The translations under genes were made by a program, and so were the position numbers. A DNA stretch of 49,199 bases from Planctomycetota bacterium (lineage in GTDB: Bacteria > Planctomycetota > SZUA-567 > H5-PLA8). Location of the stretch: the NCBI GenBank assembly GCA_016200135.1, contig JACQFI010000081.1, forward strand, positions 1 to 49,199. The letters are read 5' to 3'. How positions within the stretch are numbered: position 1 is the stretch's first letter; each line of letters starts with the position of its first letter. The notes under the pieces were generated by a model, which saw only the letters and a program-made list of their open reading frames with translations, was not told where the DNA came from and ran no database searches. Below, piece after piece: positions 41,877 through 49,199 of the stretch.

Positions 41877-42097
41877 CCTTTTACTGTCCGGCGTGACACA
41901 GCCGTCTCCGCTGCAAAATGGAACCGCGCAGCGCCCCTTTCTTCCCTTTTCTTTAGAAACAACAACATGGAGCCGCTTCGCCGAACTCATTGAACAGACG
42001 CGACGCCTGTGCCTCGCCGATTTTCGCACGTGACGCCGCGGCCCGTAAGCCGATAAGATCGGAAACGGCGCTCTGCTCCAGGTCCGGAAGGCTCCGC

Positions 42098-45000
42098 GTG
42101 CTCCTCGATGCTCCCGTCTACCTCTCCATCACCACCAGCGAACCCGCGGGCGAGGGCGAGATCGTGCGCATCCTCGCCGAACGGGTTGAACGCGAGGGCG
42201 AAAAAGAACACGTTCGCACGCTGGAGCGTTTCGCGAAGCCTTCGCACCGCTTGACGGTCTCCCAGGCGCGCGCCACCGGACTGACCAACGCGCAGCTCGA
42301 CGACGCCCCGGAACTGGATGAGACGCTGCAGGATCTCGTGGAGTTCTCCGACGGCGCGGAGGCGTGGATCGTGCCGGACGGCGCGGCCGCGCGGACGTGC
42401 CTGGGCCGCGCCGCCGCGAGCGCCGGCTTCCCGCGCGGCTTCGGTCCGCCGGTGCTCGGCGCGGACGAGCTTGGGGCGATCGTGCTGCCCACCGTCTGCC
42501 GCCGCGGCGTGGCGGATCTGAGCGCGCACTACGGGCTGGAACCCGGCCAAACGGACTCGCGGCGTGAACCCCCGATTCGTAGCGCCGCCGTCCCGGCGGT
42601 GGTCGCGGGGGCGTCCCGCCCCCGCAACCCGGAGGTTCGAGTACGATACGGATCTTCACTCCCGCATTGGGAAGCGGAAGGGGCCACCTATTTTGTGACT
42701 TTTCGACTCGCAGATTCCTTGCCCCAAGAACGATTGAAAGAGTGGATGGAAGAAAATAACGTCACTTCCAAGCTTATAAAAAATAGAGAGAAAGAAACAA
42801 AACCGTCAAATTTGGAAAATAAAACAGAGGCGTTTCTTGATCAAGGCGCCGGGGCATGCTGGTTGAAAGATAAAGTGGCCGCAAAATGTATTATCGGCGC
42901 ACTTCATCATTTCGACTCAATTCGATATCGGCTGTTTGCCTGGGTAATCATGCCAAATCACGTACATGTCCTATTCAAGCCATTGGACAATCACGGCCTT
43001 GAAGAAATCATGCATAGCTGGAAATCGTTCTCAGCCCATGAAATGGTCAAGACGCTGTCTCTGAAAGAGCATGTATGGCAAAAAGAGTACTATGATCGGC
43101 TTGTGAGGGACGAAGATGAGTTTCGTAGGATTCTGAATTACATTATCGAGAATCCACTCCGCGCAAACCTTCACCATTGGCCGTGGGTCTGGGTTGCAGG
43201 CGCCAAAGCGCTTGATTCCGCCGGCGAGGACGCCGGCGAGGACGCCGGCGAGGACGCCGGCGAGGACGCCGGCGAGACCTCCGCCGGGACGGCGGAGCCA
43301 CGAAATCAGGCCGCCGCAAGTTCGGAAGGCCGCACTCCGCTCCGCACCCTTTGGTCAAAGCTGGAAGATGACCTGCTCAAGCTCCCTTTGCCAGTGTTGG
43401 CGGAGATGAATTGGCTGCTCTCGAGAAGCGCGAACGCGCTCAAGGGGTTGCTAAAGAAGGCCGAGTCGCGCGCGGTGGAAGCGCAGTTCGCGCAGACGTT
43501 CTCCAGCGGCAAGCTCTCCATCGCGAGCTTGTACAAGGATTATTCGGAGCTCATCAAGAGGCTGCAGCCCAAGGGCGAAGAGGAGCAGGAAGCGCCTGCC
43601 AAGTCCGCCGCGATCGCAGCGGGCGAGGCGGAGAAGATCCTGGGCACGGGCGGGCCCCTGGCGCAGGCGCTGCCGGCGTACGAGAACCGGCGCGAGCAGA
43701 TCGAGATGGCCGAGCGCGTCGCCGCGGCGCTGACCGAGGGTCGGCATATCCTGGCCGAGGCCGGGACGGGCGTGGGCAAGTCGATCGCGTACATGGTGCC
43801 CGCGATCCTCTTCGCCAAGCGCAACGGGCGGCCCGTGGTGATCTCCACGCACACCAAGAACCTGCAGTCGCAGCTCTTCCACAAAGACATCCCGATGCTC
43901 AAGAAGGCGCTGCCGGTCGAGTTCAACGCGGCGCTGCTGAAAGGCCGCCCCAATTATCTGTGCCTGCGCAAGCTGACGTACACGCTGCAGGAATCGGCGC
44001 ACGAACTCGAAGACGAAGAACGCGACGCGCTGTTGCCGGTGATGACCTGGTCGACGCAGACCCAAGACGGCGACGTAGCGGAACTCGCCGCGTTCAGCCC
44101 GGAGGAACACCCGGCGCTCTGGGACCGCCTGCATACCGTGGGCGAGGACTGCCTGAGCCGCGCGTGCCCATTCTACCACCGCTGCTTCGTCTACAAGGCG
44201 CGCGCGACGGCCCGCGAGGCCGACGTGGTGATCTGCAACCACGCGCTGGTCTTCGCGGACCTCAATAAGGAGAATGGTTCGCTGCCGGAGTATCACGAGG
44301 TGATCTTCGACGAAGGGCACACCTTGGAGGATGTCGCGACAGAACACCTTGCTTGCGAGATCACGCCGCGGCGGCTGTACCGCATCCTGGGGAAGCTCTT
44401 CCGCGCGCCGCAGGGTTCCACGGCGGGCAAGGGGCTGCTGCCGAGCCTGCTCTTTCAGTTGGAGTCGGCGCGCGGCGAGTTTCCCGAGCCGTTGTTCGAG
44501 TCCATCCGCGAGCACGTGCTGAACGCGATCCAGGCGATCTCGCCGGCGAATGCGGGGGGCGATCTCTTCTTCGATGCCGTGCGCGGCTGGTTCGAGCGCG
44601 CGCAGACCGCGCCTGAAGAGGAGACGCCTGCGCCGATGTTCGTCCCGCGCGAGCGCGGCCGACGCGCATTGGCGGCCGGCGGCAACGCTGCGGGCGGCGG
44701 TTCGTCCGGTATGGAATCCTCACAGCGCAGCGGTGGCGTTGGCCGCGCGCGCGCTGGCGCCAGAAGTGCCGATGACCGCAAGCGCTACTCGAGTTCTACG
44801 CTGCGCCCCGACGAGACGGAGCTTTTTCAGGAAGGTAAAGGCTCCGCGATCGCGGGGCTCGGCCGGCTGCGCCAGGTGCTCGATCTGATCGAAGAAGATT
44901 TTAAAGAGATCAAGAAGCGGCCGGTGGCGCGGGCGCGCGAGCTCCACAAGGAAATCTCGGCGCAGAATATGTTTCTGCAGGAATTGATCTCGGACCTTGA

Positions 45001-46072
45001 GTTCATCGTCAAGGGCGACGAACCCAATTACGTGTACTGGATGGAGAAGTTCGGCAAGCGCGCGATGCGCGTAGTGGCCGCGCCGCTGGACCTCGCTGCG
45101 ATCCTGCACGGGCAGCTCTATGAGAAGAAGCGCTCGGTTGTGCTGACCAGCGCCACGCTGAGCGTCCGCGACGCGAGCGCGGATGAGGGGACGGGACTCG
45201 CGCCAATTCGGTTCAAAGTGGGCAATGAACCTGTGCGCACGGAAACGGAAGAAAGAAGCGAAGATCTCTCGCCGCCAGCGAGCCTGGTGGAGAAGGAAGA
45301 GATTGCTGGAGCCACGCCCAACAAGAAGGCTTTCGAGTTCCTGAAAAATCGGCTCGGGCTATCACTCTGCGAGACCGGCCGGGTGGACGAGTTGCTTGAA
45401 GGCAGCCCGTTCGACTACGCGCAGCAGTGCCGTCTGTACCTGCCAGTCTTTCTGCCGCCGCCGGAGAGCCGCGACTTCAATGCGGCGCTGAGCGCGCTGG
45501 TCGCGAAGCTGGCCGTGGCGAGCCAGGGCCGCGCGCTGGTGCTCTACACTTCGTACGCAGCGTTAAACGCCGGAGCGGTCTTTCTGCGCAAGGCGCTAGC
45601 GCCGGAAGGCATCGAGGTGCTCGCGCAGGGCGAGGACGGCTCCCGCGAGGCGCTGCTCGCCAAGCTGAAGAGCGGCGGCCGCTCGGTGCTGCTCGGCACC
45701 GCGAGCTTCTGGGAAGGCGTGGACGTGCCGGGCGATGCGCTCTCGCTGCTGATGATCGCCAAGCTGCCGTTTCAGGTCTTCACCGACCCGATCATTCAAG
45801 GGCGCTGCGAATTGTTGGAAGCCCAAGGCAAGGACCCGTTCCTGCATTTCAGCGTGCCGAACGCCATTCTGAAATTGCGGCAGGGCTTCGGGCGGCTGAT
45901 CCGCACGCGCACCGACCGCGGCATTGTCGTTCTGTGCGACAAACGCGTGCTCACCAAACGCTACGGCCCCGCGTTCCTGCGCGCGCTGCCGTCCCAAGCC
46001 CGGCAGGCGCACGACGCCGACCGCTTGGCGCAAGAAATCCACGAATTCCTGGCCGCGAAGGACGTCGTATAG
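42098..46072 (+). CDS. dinG: DinG-family DNA helicase with degenerate exonuclease domain, interrupted in frame by a RAYT transposase domain
   Basis: 1324 residues from the GTG at 42098 (GGAAGG seven bases upstream); the frame is open further upstream only through a REP-like repeat. Residues 1-155 resemble the DEDD exonuclease domain of long DinG proteins, but the second-motif HN-x-x-FD is VPDGAAAR, so it looks inactive. Residues about 160-405 are foreign (see the mobile element entry). The exonuclease end resumes at TLWSKLEDDLLKLP. The helicase has Walker A EAGTGVGKS (K561), Fe-S-type cysteines in NYLCLRK, EDCLSRAC and PFYHRC, DEGH (738-741), GTASFWEGVDVPGD and QGFGRLIRTRTDRG. This is an XPD/DinG-type 5'-3' helicase of DNA repair. 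There is no stop or frameshift across the insertion, so a fused product is predicted. Confidence 0.9.
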   Translation: MLLDAPVYLSITTSEPAGEGEIVRILAERVEREGEKEHVRTLERFAKPSHRLTVSQARATGLTNAQLDDAPELDETLQDLVEFSDGAEAWIVPDGAAARTCLGRAAASAGFPRGFGPPVLGADELGAIVLPTVCRRGVADLSAHYGLEPGQTDSRREPPIRSAAVPAVVAGASRPRNPEVRVRYGSSLPHWEAEGATYFVTFRLADSLPQERLKEWMEENNVTSKLIKNREKETKPSNLENKTEAFLDQGAGACWLKDKVAAKCIIGALHHFDSIRYRLFAWVIMPNHVHVLFKPLDNHGLEEIMHSWKSFSAHEMVKTLSLKEHVWQKEYYDRLVRDEDEFRRILNYIIENPLRANLHHWPWVWVAGAKALDSAGEDAGEDAGEDAGEDAGETSAGTAEPRNQAAASSEGRTPLRTLWSKLEDDLLKLPLPVLAEMNWLLSRSANALKGLLKKAESRAVEAQFAQTFSSGKLSIASLYKDYSELIKRLQPKGEEEQEAPAKSAAIAAGEAEKILGTGGPLAQALPAYENRREQIEMAERVAAALTEGRHILAEAGTGVGKSIAYMVPAILFAKRNGRPVVISTHTKNLQSQLFHKDIPMLKKALPVEFNAALLKGRPNYLCLRKLTYTLQESAHELEDEERDALLPVMTWSTQTQDGDVAELAAFSPEEHPALWDRLHTVGEDCLSRACPFYHRCFVYKARATAREADVVICNHALVFADLNKENGSLPEYHEVIFDEGHTLEDVATEHLACEITPRRLYRILGKLFRAPQGSTAGKGLLPSLLFQLESARGEFPEPLFESIREHVLNAIQAISPANAGGDLFFDAVRGWFERAQTAPEEETPAPMFVPRERGRRALAAGGNAAGGGSSGMESSQRSGGVGRARAGARSADDRKRYSSSTLRPDETELFQEGKGSAIAGLGRLRQVLDLIEEDFKEIKKRPVARARELHKEISAQNMFLQELISDLEFIVKGDEPNYVYWMEKFGKRAMRVVAAPLDLAAILHGQLYEKKRSVVLTSATLSVRDASADEGTGLAPIRFKVGNEPVRTETEERSEDLSPPASLVEKEEIAGATPNKKAFEFLKNRLGLSLCETGRVDELLEGSPFDYAQQCRLYLPVFLPPPESRDFNAALSALVAKLAVASQGRALVLYTSYAALNAGAVFLRKALAPEGIEVLAQGEDGSREALLAKLKSGGRSVLLGTASFWEGVDVPGDALSLLMIAKLPFQVFTDPIIQGRCELLEAQGKDPFLHFSVPNAILKLRQGFGRLIRTRTDRGIVVLCDKRVLTKRYGPAFLRALPSQARQAHDADRLAQEIHEFLAAKDVV
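42578..43302 (+). mobile_element. REP-associated tyrosine transposase (RAYT, Y1/HUH type) module flanked by inverted REPs, inserted in frame in dinG
   Basis: Left end: REP CGTAGCGCCGCCGTCCCGGC (42578-42606) plus palindrome GCGGGGGCGTCCCGCCCCCG. Right end: the inverted REP ending GGACGGCGGAGCCACG at 43302, after a 12-bp tandem repeat. Between them, about 42646-43195, lies a RAYT: LPHWEAEGATYFVTFRLADS, the HUH motif WVIMPNHVHVLF (H288, H290), the candidate catalytic Tyr in KEYYDRLVRDEDEF (Y331/Y332) and LNYIIENPLRANLHHWPW. These enzymes cut and join single-stranded REP palindromes. The core is clearly AT-richer than the helicase around it, so it is foreign. No independent start codon is evident at its beginning, so it is probably made only as part of the helicase polypeptide. 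Confidence 0.9.
43220..43279 (+). repeat. 12-bp tandem repeat encoding Ala-Gly-Glu-Asp
   Basis: GCCGGCGAGGAC is repeated four times exactly (43220-43267), with a fifth variant copy, GCCGGCGAGACC (43268-43279), running into the right REP. In the reading frame it encodes (AGED)4-AGET, a flexible acidic linker between the RAYT domain and the helicase. It probably arose by slippage on the REP stem. Confidence 0.9.
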
Positions 46073-46074
46073 GT

Positions 46075-47079
46075 ATGCGCAGCCGCCTTCTTGCCTCGGT
46101 TCGATGGACCCTCCGGGCCTTGGTTCCCGCATTGCTATGCGTCTGTTCCACGGTGTTCGCCGGCGCGGCGGCTGAACCCCAGGCCGTAGTTAAGCCCGCG
46201 AGTGCCGCCGACGATCCGATGGCCGAACTGGTGCGCAAGGTCCGCGAGAAACCAGACGCTTACAGCTATGCGAAGATCTCGATCCTGATCGCACGCGAGA
46301 TCTATCCCGATCTGAACGAAGAGAAAGCGAACGCACTCCAGAAAGAATGGACCGCGGCCGCCGCCAAACTCAAAGAGAAGACCCAGGACCTGGCCGCCCC
46401 GGAGCGCGTCGCGCGCCTGAGCGATCTGATCTACAAGGACCGCGGTGTGAAGACGCCCACCGAGATGACGCCCGAGAAAGAGAATCCGGACCACTACTTT
46501 CCGCATGCGGTGTGGGAGAAAAAACAGGGCGTCTGCCTCGGGTTCACCACGCTTTATCTGGTGTTGGGCGAGAACGCCGGATACGCCCTGCGTCCCGTTC
46601 ACGCGCCGCAGCATATTTACCTGCAATACGGCGAAGGAAAGGATGCGCTGAGCATCGAGACCACTAACGGGGGCCGCGCCTTCACGCTTGAGGCGTACAT
46701 GGCGCGCATGCAATTCCCGGAAGAGACCATGGAACGGCTGAAGCAGATGTACTTCAAGCCGCTGGGCAAACTGGAAGTCCTCGGCGATCTGCTCAACGCC
46801 GCGTCCTGGTGCTCGGCGATTCACACCGCGGCCAAGCCCCTGCCGCCGGCGCGCGCGCTCCTCGCGGCGGAACTCTGCGTGGAACTCGGCCCCGGCGATT
46901 ACAGCAATCTAGATACGCTGGCCGAAGCGCAGCTCTACGCCGGCCAGCCGAAGAAGGCCCTGGAGACGCTCAACCAAGCCCTCAAGCTGCGCCCGCCCAC
47001 CATCGGCCCCTACGATCAAAAATATTGGGAGAGCCGCCTGAAACGCACGACGGAGGCCGCGGAGCACTCCGATAAGTAG
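46075..47079 (+). CDS. secreted transglutaminase-like (SirB1-type) protein
   Basis: A 334-residue protein whose ATG lies two bases after the dinG stop, so the two are probably co-transcribed. The signal peptide region is LVPALLCVCSTVFAGAAA. The core shows a transglutaminase-like triad pattern: Cys in KKQGVCLGFTTLYLVLGENAG, His in HAPQHIYLQY and the acidic residue in ALSIETTNGGRAF. The C-terminal part (about 255-320) has TPR-like helices (TLAEAQLYAGQPKKALETLNQALKL). The fold is that of papain/transglutaminase-like proteins; the SirB1 group has the same Cys-His order and NGG ending. Whether it is a protease or only binds substrates is unclear. Confidence 0.82.
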   Translation: MRSRLLASVRWTLRALVPALLCVCSTVFAGAAAEPQAVVKPASAADDPMAELVRKVREKPDAYSYAKISILIAREIYPDLNEEKANALQKEWTAAAAKLKEKTQDLAAPERVARLSDLIYKDRGVKTPTEMTPEKENPDHYFPHAVWEKKQGVCLGFTTLYLVLGENAGYALRPVHAPQHIYLQYGEGKDALSIETTNGGRAFTLEAYMARMQFPEETMERLKQMYFKPLGKLEVLGDLLNAASWCSAIHTAAKPLPPARALLAAELCVELGPGDYSNLDTLAEAQLYAGQPKKALETLNQALKLRPPTIGPYDQKYWESRLKRTTEAAEHSDK

Positions 47080-47267
47080 CCGAATTTATATGCGCAAACC
47101 CCTTACAAAAGCCGCAATAAATCCAAATGCAGTCCTGAACCGGCCTGCAACCGTTCGTTATATGGTTGAAGTATTACCGTCTAGACGTAACCTTAATAAA
47201 CATAGGATGTAACAGGAGTGCGAGACCCGTTTGGCGAGCGGCCTCTATCGAGTGCGGGGATTGAGCG
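47080..47267. other. intergenic region with a 10-bp palindrome
   Basis: No gene is seen. The region is AT-richer than its neighbours and contains the perfect palindrome CGTCTAGACG (47178-47187), a possible operator. The promoter for the response-regulator-like gene at 47268 should lie here, but no convincing boxes were found. Confidence 0.4.
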
Positions 47268-48443
47268 GTGAGTAACGAATCGATTCTCAAATCACTGAGC
47301 CGCGAGACCAAGGCGCTTATTGTGGTCAGCGAGTTCGAAGCGCGCCGCATGCCCATGTTCCAGATGCGCGCGGTGCTCAATGAGATCGTCGCGAACGAAG
47401 AAGAGAAGAAGCTGATCATCGACTTGGTCGAGAACGATCTCAAAGCTACGGGCTATCACCCCAACCAGATCTCCGCGTTTCTCCAGGACCTTTTGAACGA
47501 CGCGCAGGCAGGCGGCGACGCCAGTTTGCGAACTACCCGCCGCTTACGCTCTCCGTTTGCCCAGGGCTTCGAAGTGTCCGTGACGCCGCCGCCGGACCAA
47601 CCGGCGGCTCCCCTCGTCCCGCCGGCCTCGATGCGGCCTGCGCCCGCGCCGCATGCCGAAGCGCCTCCGGCGCCCGCGTCCCCCGGCGGCCGCGTCTCGC
47701 CGTTCGCCGGGCTCACGTCGAGTTCGGTGCCGCAAGGGCATGGACCTACTCCGCATCCGCCGGCCGGCGTGCCCGGACTCCGCCCCGCCGGCGTGCCCGG
47801 ACTGAGTCCCGCGCCGGTGCCCGGCCTTGGCCCCCCGCCGGCTCAAGGGATAAAGCTCGGAACGCCGATCCAAGGGCAGCGCGTCTCGCAGACGGCGGCG
47901 CCCGCCAGCGTGTCCAAGCCCAAAGTTCCGGTCACCACGCCGACGCCGATCCCGGGCAAAAGCCCCACGCCGCTCCCCCAGGGAACGCGCACCGGCATCG
48001 GCAAGACCGGCGTGCCGATGGACGCGGCGTTCTTCGGCAGCGGCGTCGCGGCGATGCACATGGAATCGAAGCCGACGATCCTGCTGGCCGACGACGACAA
48101 GCGCATCCGCATCGTCTTCCGCCTGTGCATGGAACGCATGGGCTTCCGCGTGCTCGAAGCGGAAGACGGCAACGAGGCCTGGAAGAAGATCCAGGCCGGC
48201 GGCCTGGCGCTCGTCTGCCTGGACATGAAGATGCCGGGCCTGCACGGGCTGGAAGTGCTCCAGCGCATGACCAATTCCCAGATCGACACGCCCGTGATTA
48301 TCTGTTCGGCCTACGACCAGTTGAAGGACGAGTTCATCATCGCGACGCATCCGCGGTTGCGCTACCTGGTGAAGCCCGTCGCGTCCGAAGCGCTCGAGAA
48401 GGCCATCAAGGAATTGATCGGCGAGCCCGCCAAGGGCGCCTGA
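47268..48443 (+). CDS. CheY-like receiver protein with a novel N-terminal domain and Pro-rich linker
   Basis: A 391-residue protein from the GTG at 47268 (weak ribosome binding site, GGGGA). Residues 1-80 form an all-helical domain (LSRETKALIVVSEFEARRMP, EEKKLIIDLVENDLKATGYH) that I do not recognise. Residues about 85-260 are a Pro/Ala/Gly-rich linker with the near-repeats GVPGLRPA, GVPGLSPA and PVPGLGPP. Residues 267-385 are a receiver domain: acidic pocket LLADDDKR, phosphoacceptor D319 (CLDMKMPG), Ser in IICSAYDQ and K369 (YLVKPV). It has no DNA-binding output, so signalling is probably through the N-terminal domain or by protein contact. No histidine kinase is adjacent. Confidence 0.88.
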   Translation: MSNESILKSLSRETKALIVVSEFEARRMPMFQMRAVLNEIVANEEEKKLIIDLVENDLKATGYHPNQISAFLQDLLNDAQAGGDASLRTTRRLRSPFAQGFEVSVTPPPDQPAAPLVPPASMRPAPAPHAEAPPAPASPGGRVSPFAGLTSSSVPQGHGPTPHPPAGVPGLRPAGVPGLSPAPVPGLGPPPAQGIKLGTPIQGQRVSQTAAPASVSKPKVPVTTPTPIPGKSPTPLPQGTRTGIGKTGVPMDAAFFGSGVAAMHMESKPTILLADDDKRIRIVFRLCMERMGFRVLEAEDGNEAWKKIQAGGLALVCLDMKMPGLHGLEVLQRMTNSQIDTPVIICSAYDQLKDEFIIATHPRLRYLVKPVASEALEKAIKELIGEPAKGA

Positions 48444-48455
48444 CGTTTCGGAATA

Positions 48456-48572
48456 CGTGGCACAGACGTCCCGCCTGTTCAAGAAGCACGGCGAAACCAC
48501 TTCTTATATTTTCCACAGATAAAATGGAGCGCTTCGCGTTCCGCCTTGGACCGCCGAGACGGCTGTGCCACG
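48456..48572. repeat. inverted REP pair between convergent genes
   Basis: CGTGGCACAG (48456-48465) and its exact reverse complement CTGTGCCACG (48563-48572) bound a 117-bp segment. Each end continues into a REP-like hairpin (ACAGACGTCCCGCCTGT on the left; on the minus strand ACAGCCGTCTCGGCGGT from the right). It occupies the gap between the receiver protein and the convergent pstA gene and may end both transcripts. Confidence 0.75.
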
Positions 48573-48574
48573 CT

Positions 48575-49199
48575 TTACCGCCTGCGCGTCACGTAACGCA
48601 CGCCGATGCTGAAGATCAGCACGCTGAAGACGAGCACCAGCATGCCGGCCCAGGCTTGATTGATCCAGGCCTGCTCGGCTGAAGTGGCATACTGGAAGAT
48701 CTTCAGCGTAAGCGCTGGCATGGGCTTGTTGGGATTCCAGACGTCGCTGTCGTTGCCGAGCGCCGTGAAGATCAGCGGCGCGGTCTCGCCGGCCACGCGG
48801 GCGATGGAGAGCAGGATGCCGGTGATGATCCCGGCGCTTGCCGCGGGCAGCACGACCCGCAGCAGCGTGTGGTAGCGCGACGCGCCGAGCCCCAGCGAGC
48901 CTTCGCGATAGGAACCGGGGACCAGTTTGAGCATCTCCTCCGTGGTCTTCGCGATCACCGGGCACATCAGGAAGCCCAGCGCCACGCCGCCGGCCCATCC
49001 GGACGGATGGCCCAGCGGCTTGACCACGATCTCGTAGGCCATCACGCCCACGATGATCGACGGCGTGCCGGCCAGCACGTCCACGACGAGCCGCACGCCG
49101 TTGTTGAAGTGGTTCTTCTTCGCGTACTCGGCGAGATAGATGCCCGTCAGCACGCCCACCGGGATGCCCACCAGGCTGCCGATGCCCACCAGGATCACC
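48575..49199 (-). CDS. pstA: phosphate ABC transporter permease PstA, 5' part outside the window
   Basis: The last 208 residues of a membrane permease; the gene runs off the right edge, where roughly 70-90 N-terminal residues would be missing. Helices and motifs match PstA: GIYLAEYAKKNHFNNGVRLV, VDVLAGTPSIIVGVMAYEIV, and the EAA-type loop EGSLGLGASRYHTLLRVVLP. It continues with GIITGILLSIARVAGETAPL and ends ISIGVRYVTRRR-like. PstA with PstC forms the membrane channel of the high-affinity PstSCAB phosphate importer. pstC and pstS would be expected upstream on the minus strand, beyond the window; pstB is not found downstream in the window. Confidence 0.94.
   Translation of the reverse strand, partial: VILVGIGSLVGIPVGVLTGIYLAEYAKKNHFNNGVRLVVDVLAGTPSIIVGVMAYEIVVKPLGHPSGWAGGVALGFLMCPVIAKTTEEMLKLVPGSYREGSLGLGASRYHTLLRVVLPAASAGIITGILLSIARVAGETAPLIFTALGNDSDVWNPNKPMPALTLKIFQYATSAEQAWINQAWAGMLVLVFSVLIFSIGVRYVTRRR

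Noticed and set aside
41990..42097. Start of the helicase at the TTG within the REP-like repeat at 41990
   Set aside because: The first 36 codons would come from a REP-like element and non-conserved sequence. GTG at 42098 has GGAAGG at proper spacing and starts the first exonuclease-type strand.
43220..43279. Possible CRISPR-like repeat array
   Set aside because: The units are 12 bp, contiguous and without spacers. They are a simple tandem repeat inside a coding frame.
1..49199. tRNA, rRNA or riboswitch genes
   Set aside because: I looked for T-loop-like words and long structured leaders in the gaps and found none that fold convincingly. The strong structures present belong to repeat families, the pilin terminator or isolated palindromes.

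Overview
The window is about 49 kb of GC-rich bacterial chromosome with no rRNA, tRNA, CRISPR or phage genes. I see no decisive taxonomic marker. The gene mix suggests a PVC-type or related deep-branching Gram-negative bacterium (Planctomycetota, Lentisphaerota, Hydrogenedentota or similar). It includes tandem prepilin-type proteins, secreted PQQ-propeller proteins, many phytanoyl-CoA-dioxygenase-like oxygenases beside AraC regulators, OPT-like membrane proteins with giant FtsX proteins, and many lipoproteins or secreted proteins with sugar-binding-type sandwich domains. That placement is inference.

Layout. 1-5 kb: the tail of a probable S41 protease, tsaD, a large lipoprotein, and two tandem pilin-like genes separated by a clear intrinsic terminator. 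5-11.7 kb: a DedA protein, anchored proteins of unknown role, a secreted PQQ-propeller protein followed by a truncated nucleoside hydrolase, and a zinc-ribbon membrane protein. 11.9-14.1 kb: a divergent PhyH/AraC pair, with phyH bracketed by two near-identical REP composites. 14.4-15 kb: an AT-rich membrane gene that looks acquired. 15-18 kb: a second PQQ-propeller protein with a methyltransferase-like N-terminus. 18.2-29.5 kb: a tightly packed transport cluster made of an ABC ATPase, a short FtsX permease, an OPT-like protein, a 1756-residue M28-peptidase-like/FtsX fusion and a second OPT-like protein. 29.6-36.9 kb: an AraC regulator divergent from a probable catabolic operon (two PhyH oxygenases, two SDRs, an aldo/keto reductase, a D-2-hydroxyacid dehydrogenase and a cupin). 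37-40 kb: Ogt-type methyltransferase, an unknown protein, and two secreted or lipoprotein genes. 40.4-49.2 kb: hflX, a DinG-family helicase, a transglutaminase-like protein, a CheY-like protein and the 3' part of pstA.

The most striking signals are the following. First, a complete REP-associated tyrosine transposase (RAYT) domain sits in frame inside the DinG-family helicase. It is flanked by inverted copies of a REP palindrome that is also scattered through the intergenic regions of the window, so the probable enzyme and its probable substrate are both present. Second, the ABC/FtsX/OPT/M28-FtsX cluster looks like one envelope machine in which the peptidase-like domain has lost most recognisable zinc ligands. 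Third, one REP composite at the end of hflX is flanked by an exact 16-bp direct repeat. Fourth, a second family of C/G-rich palindromic elements recurs at four places, three of them between co-directional genes of putative operons.
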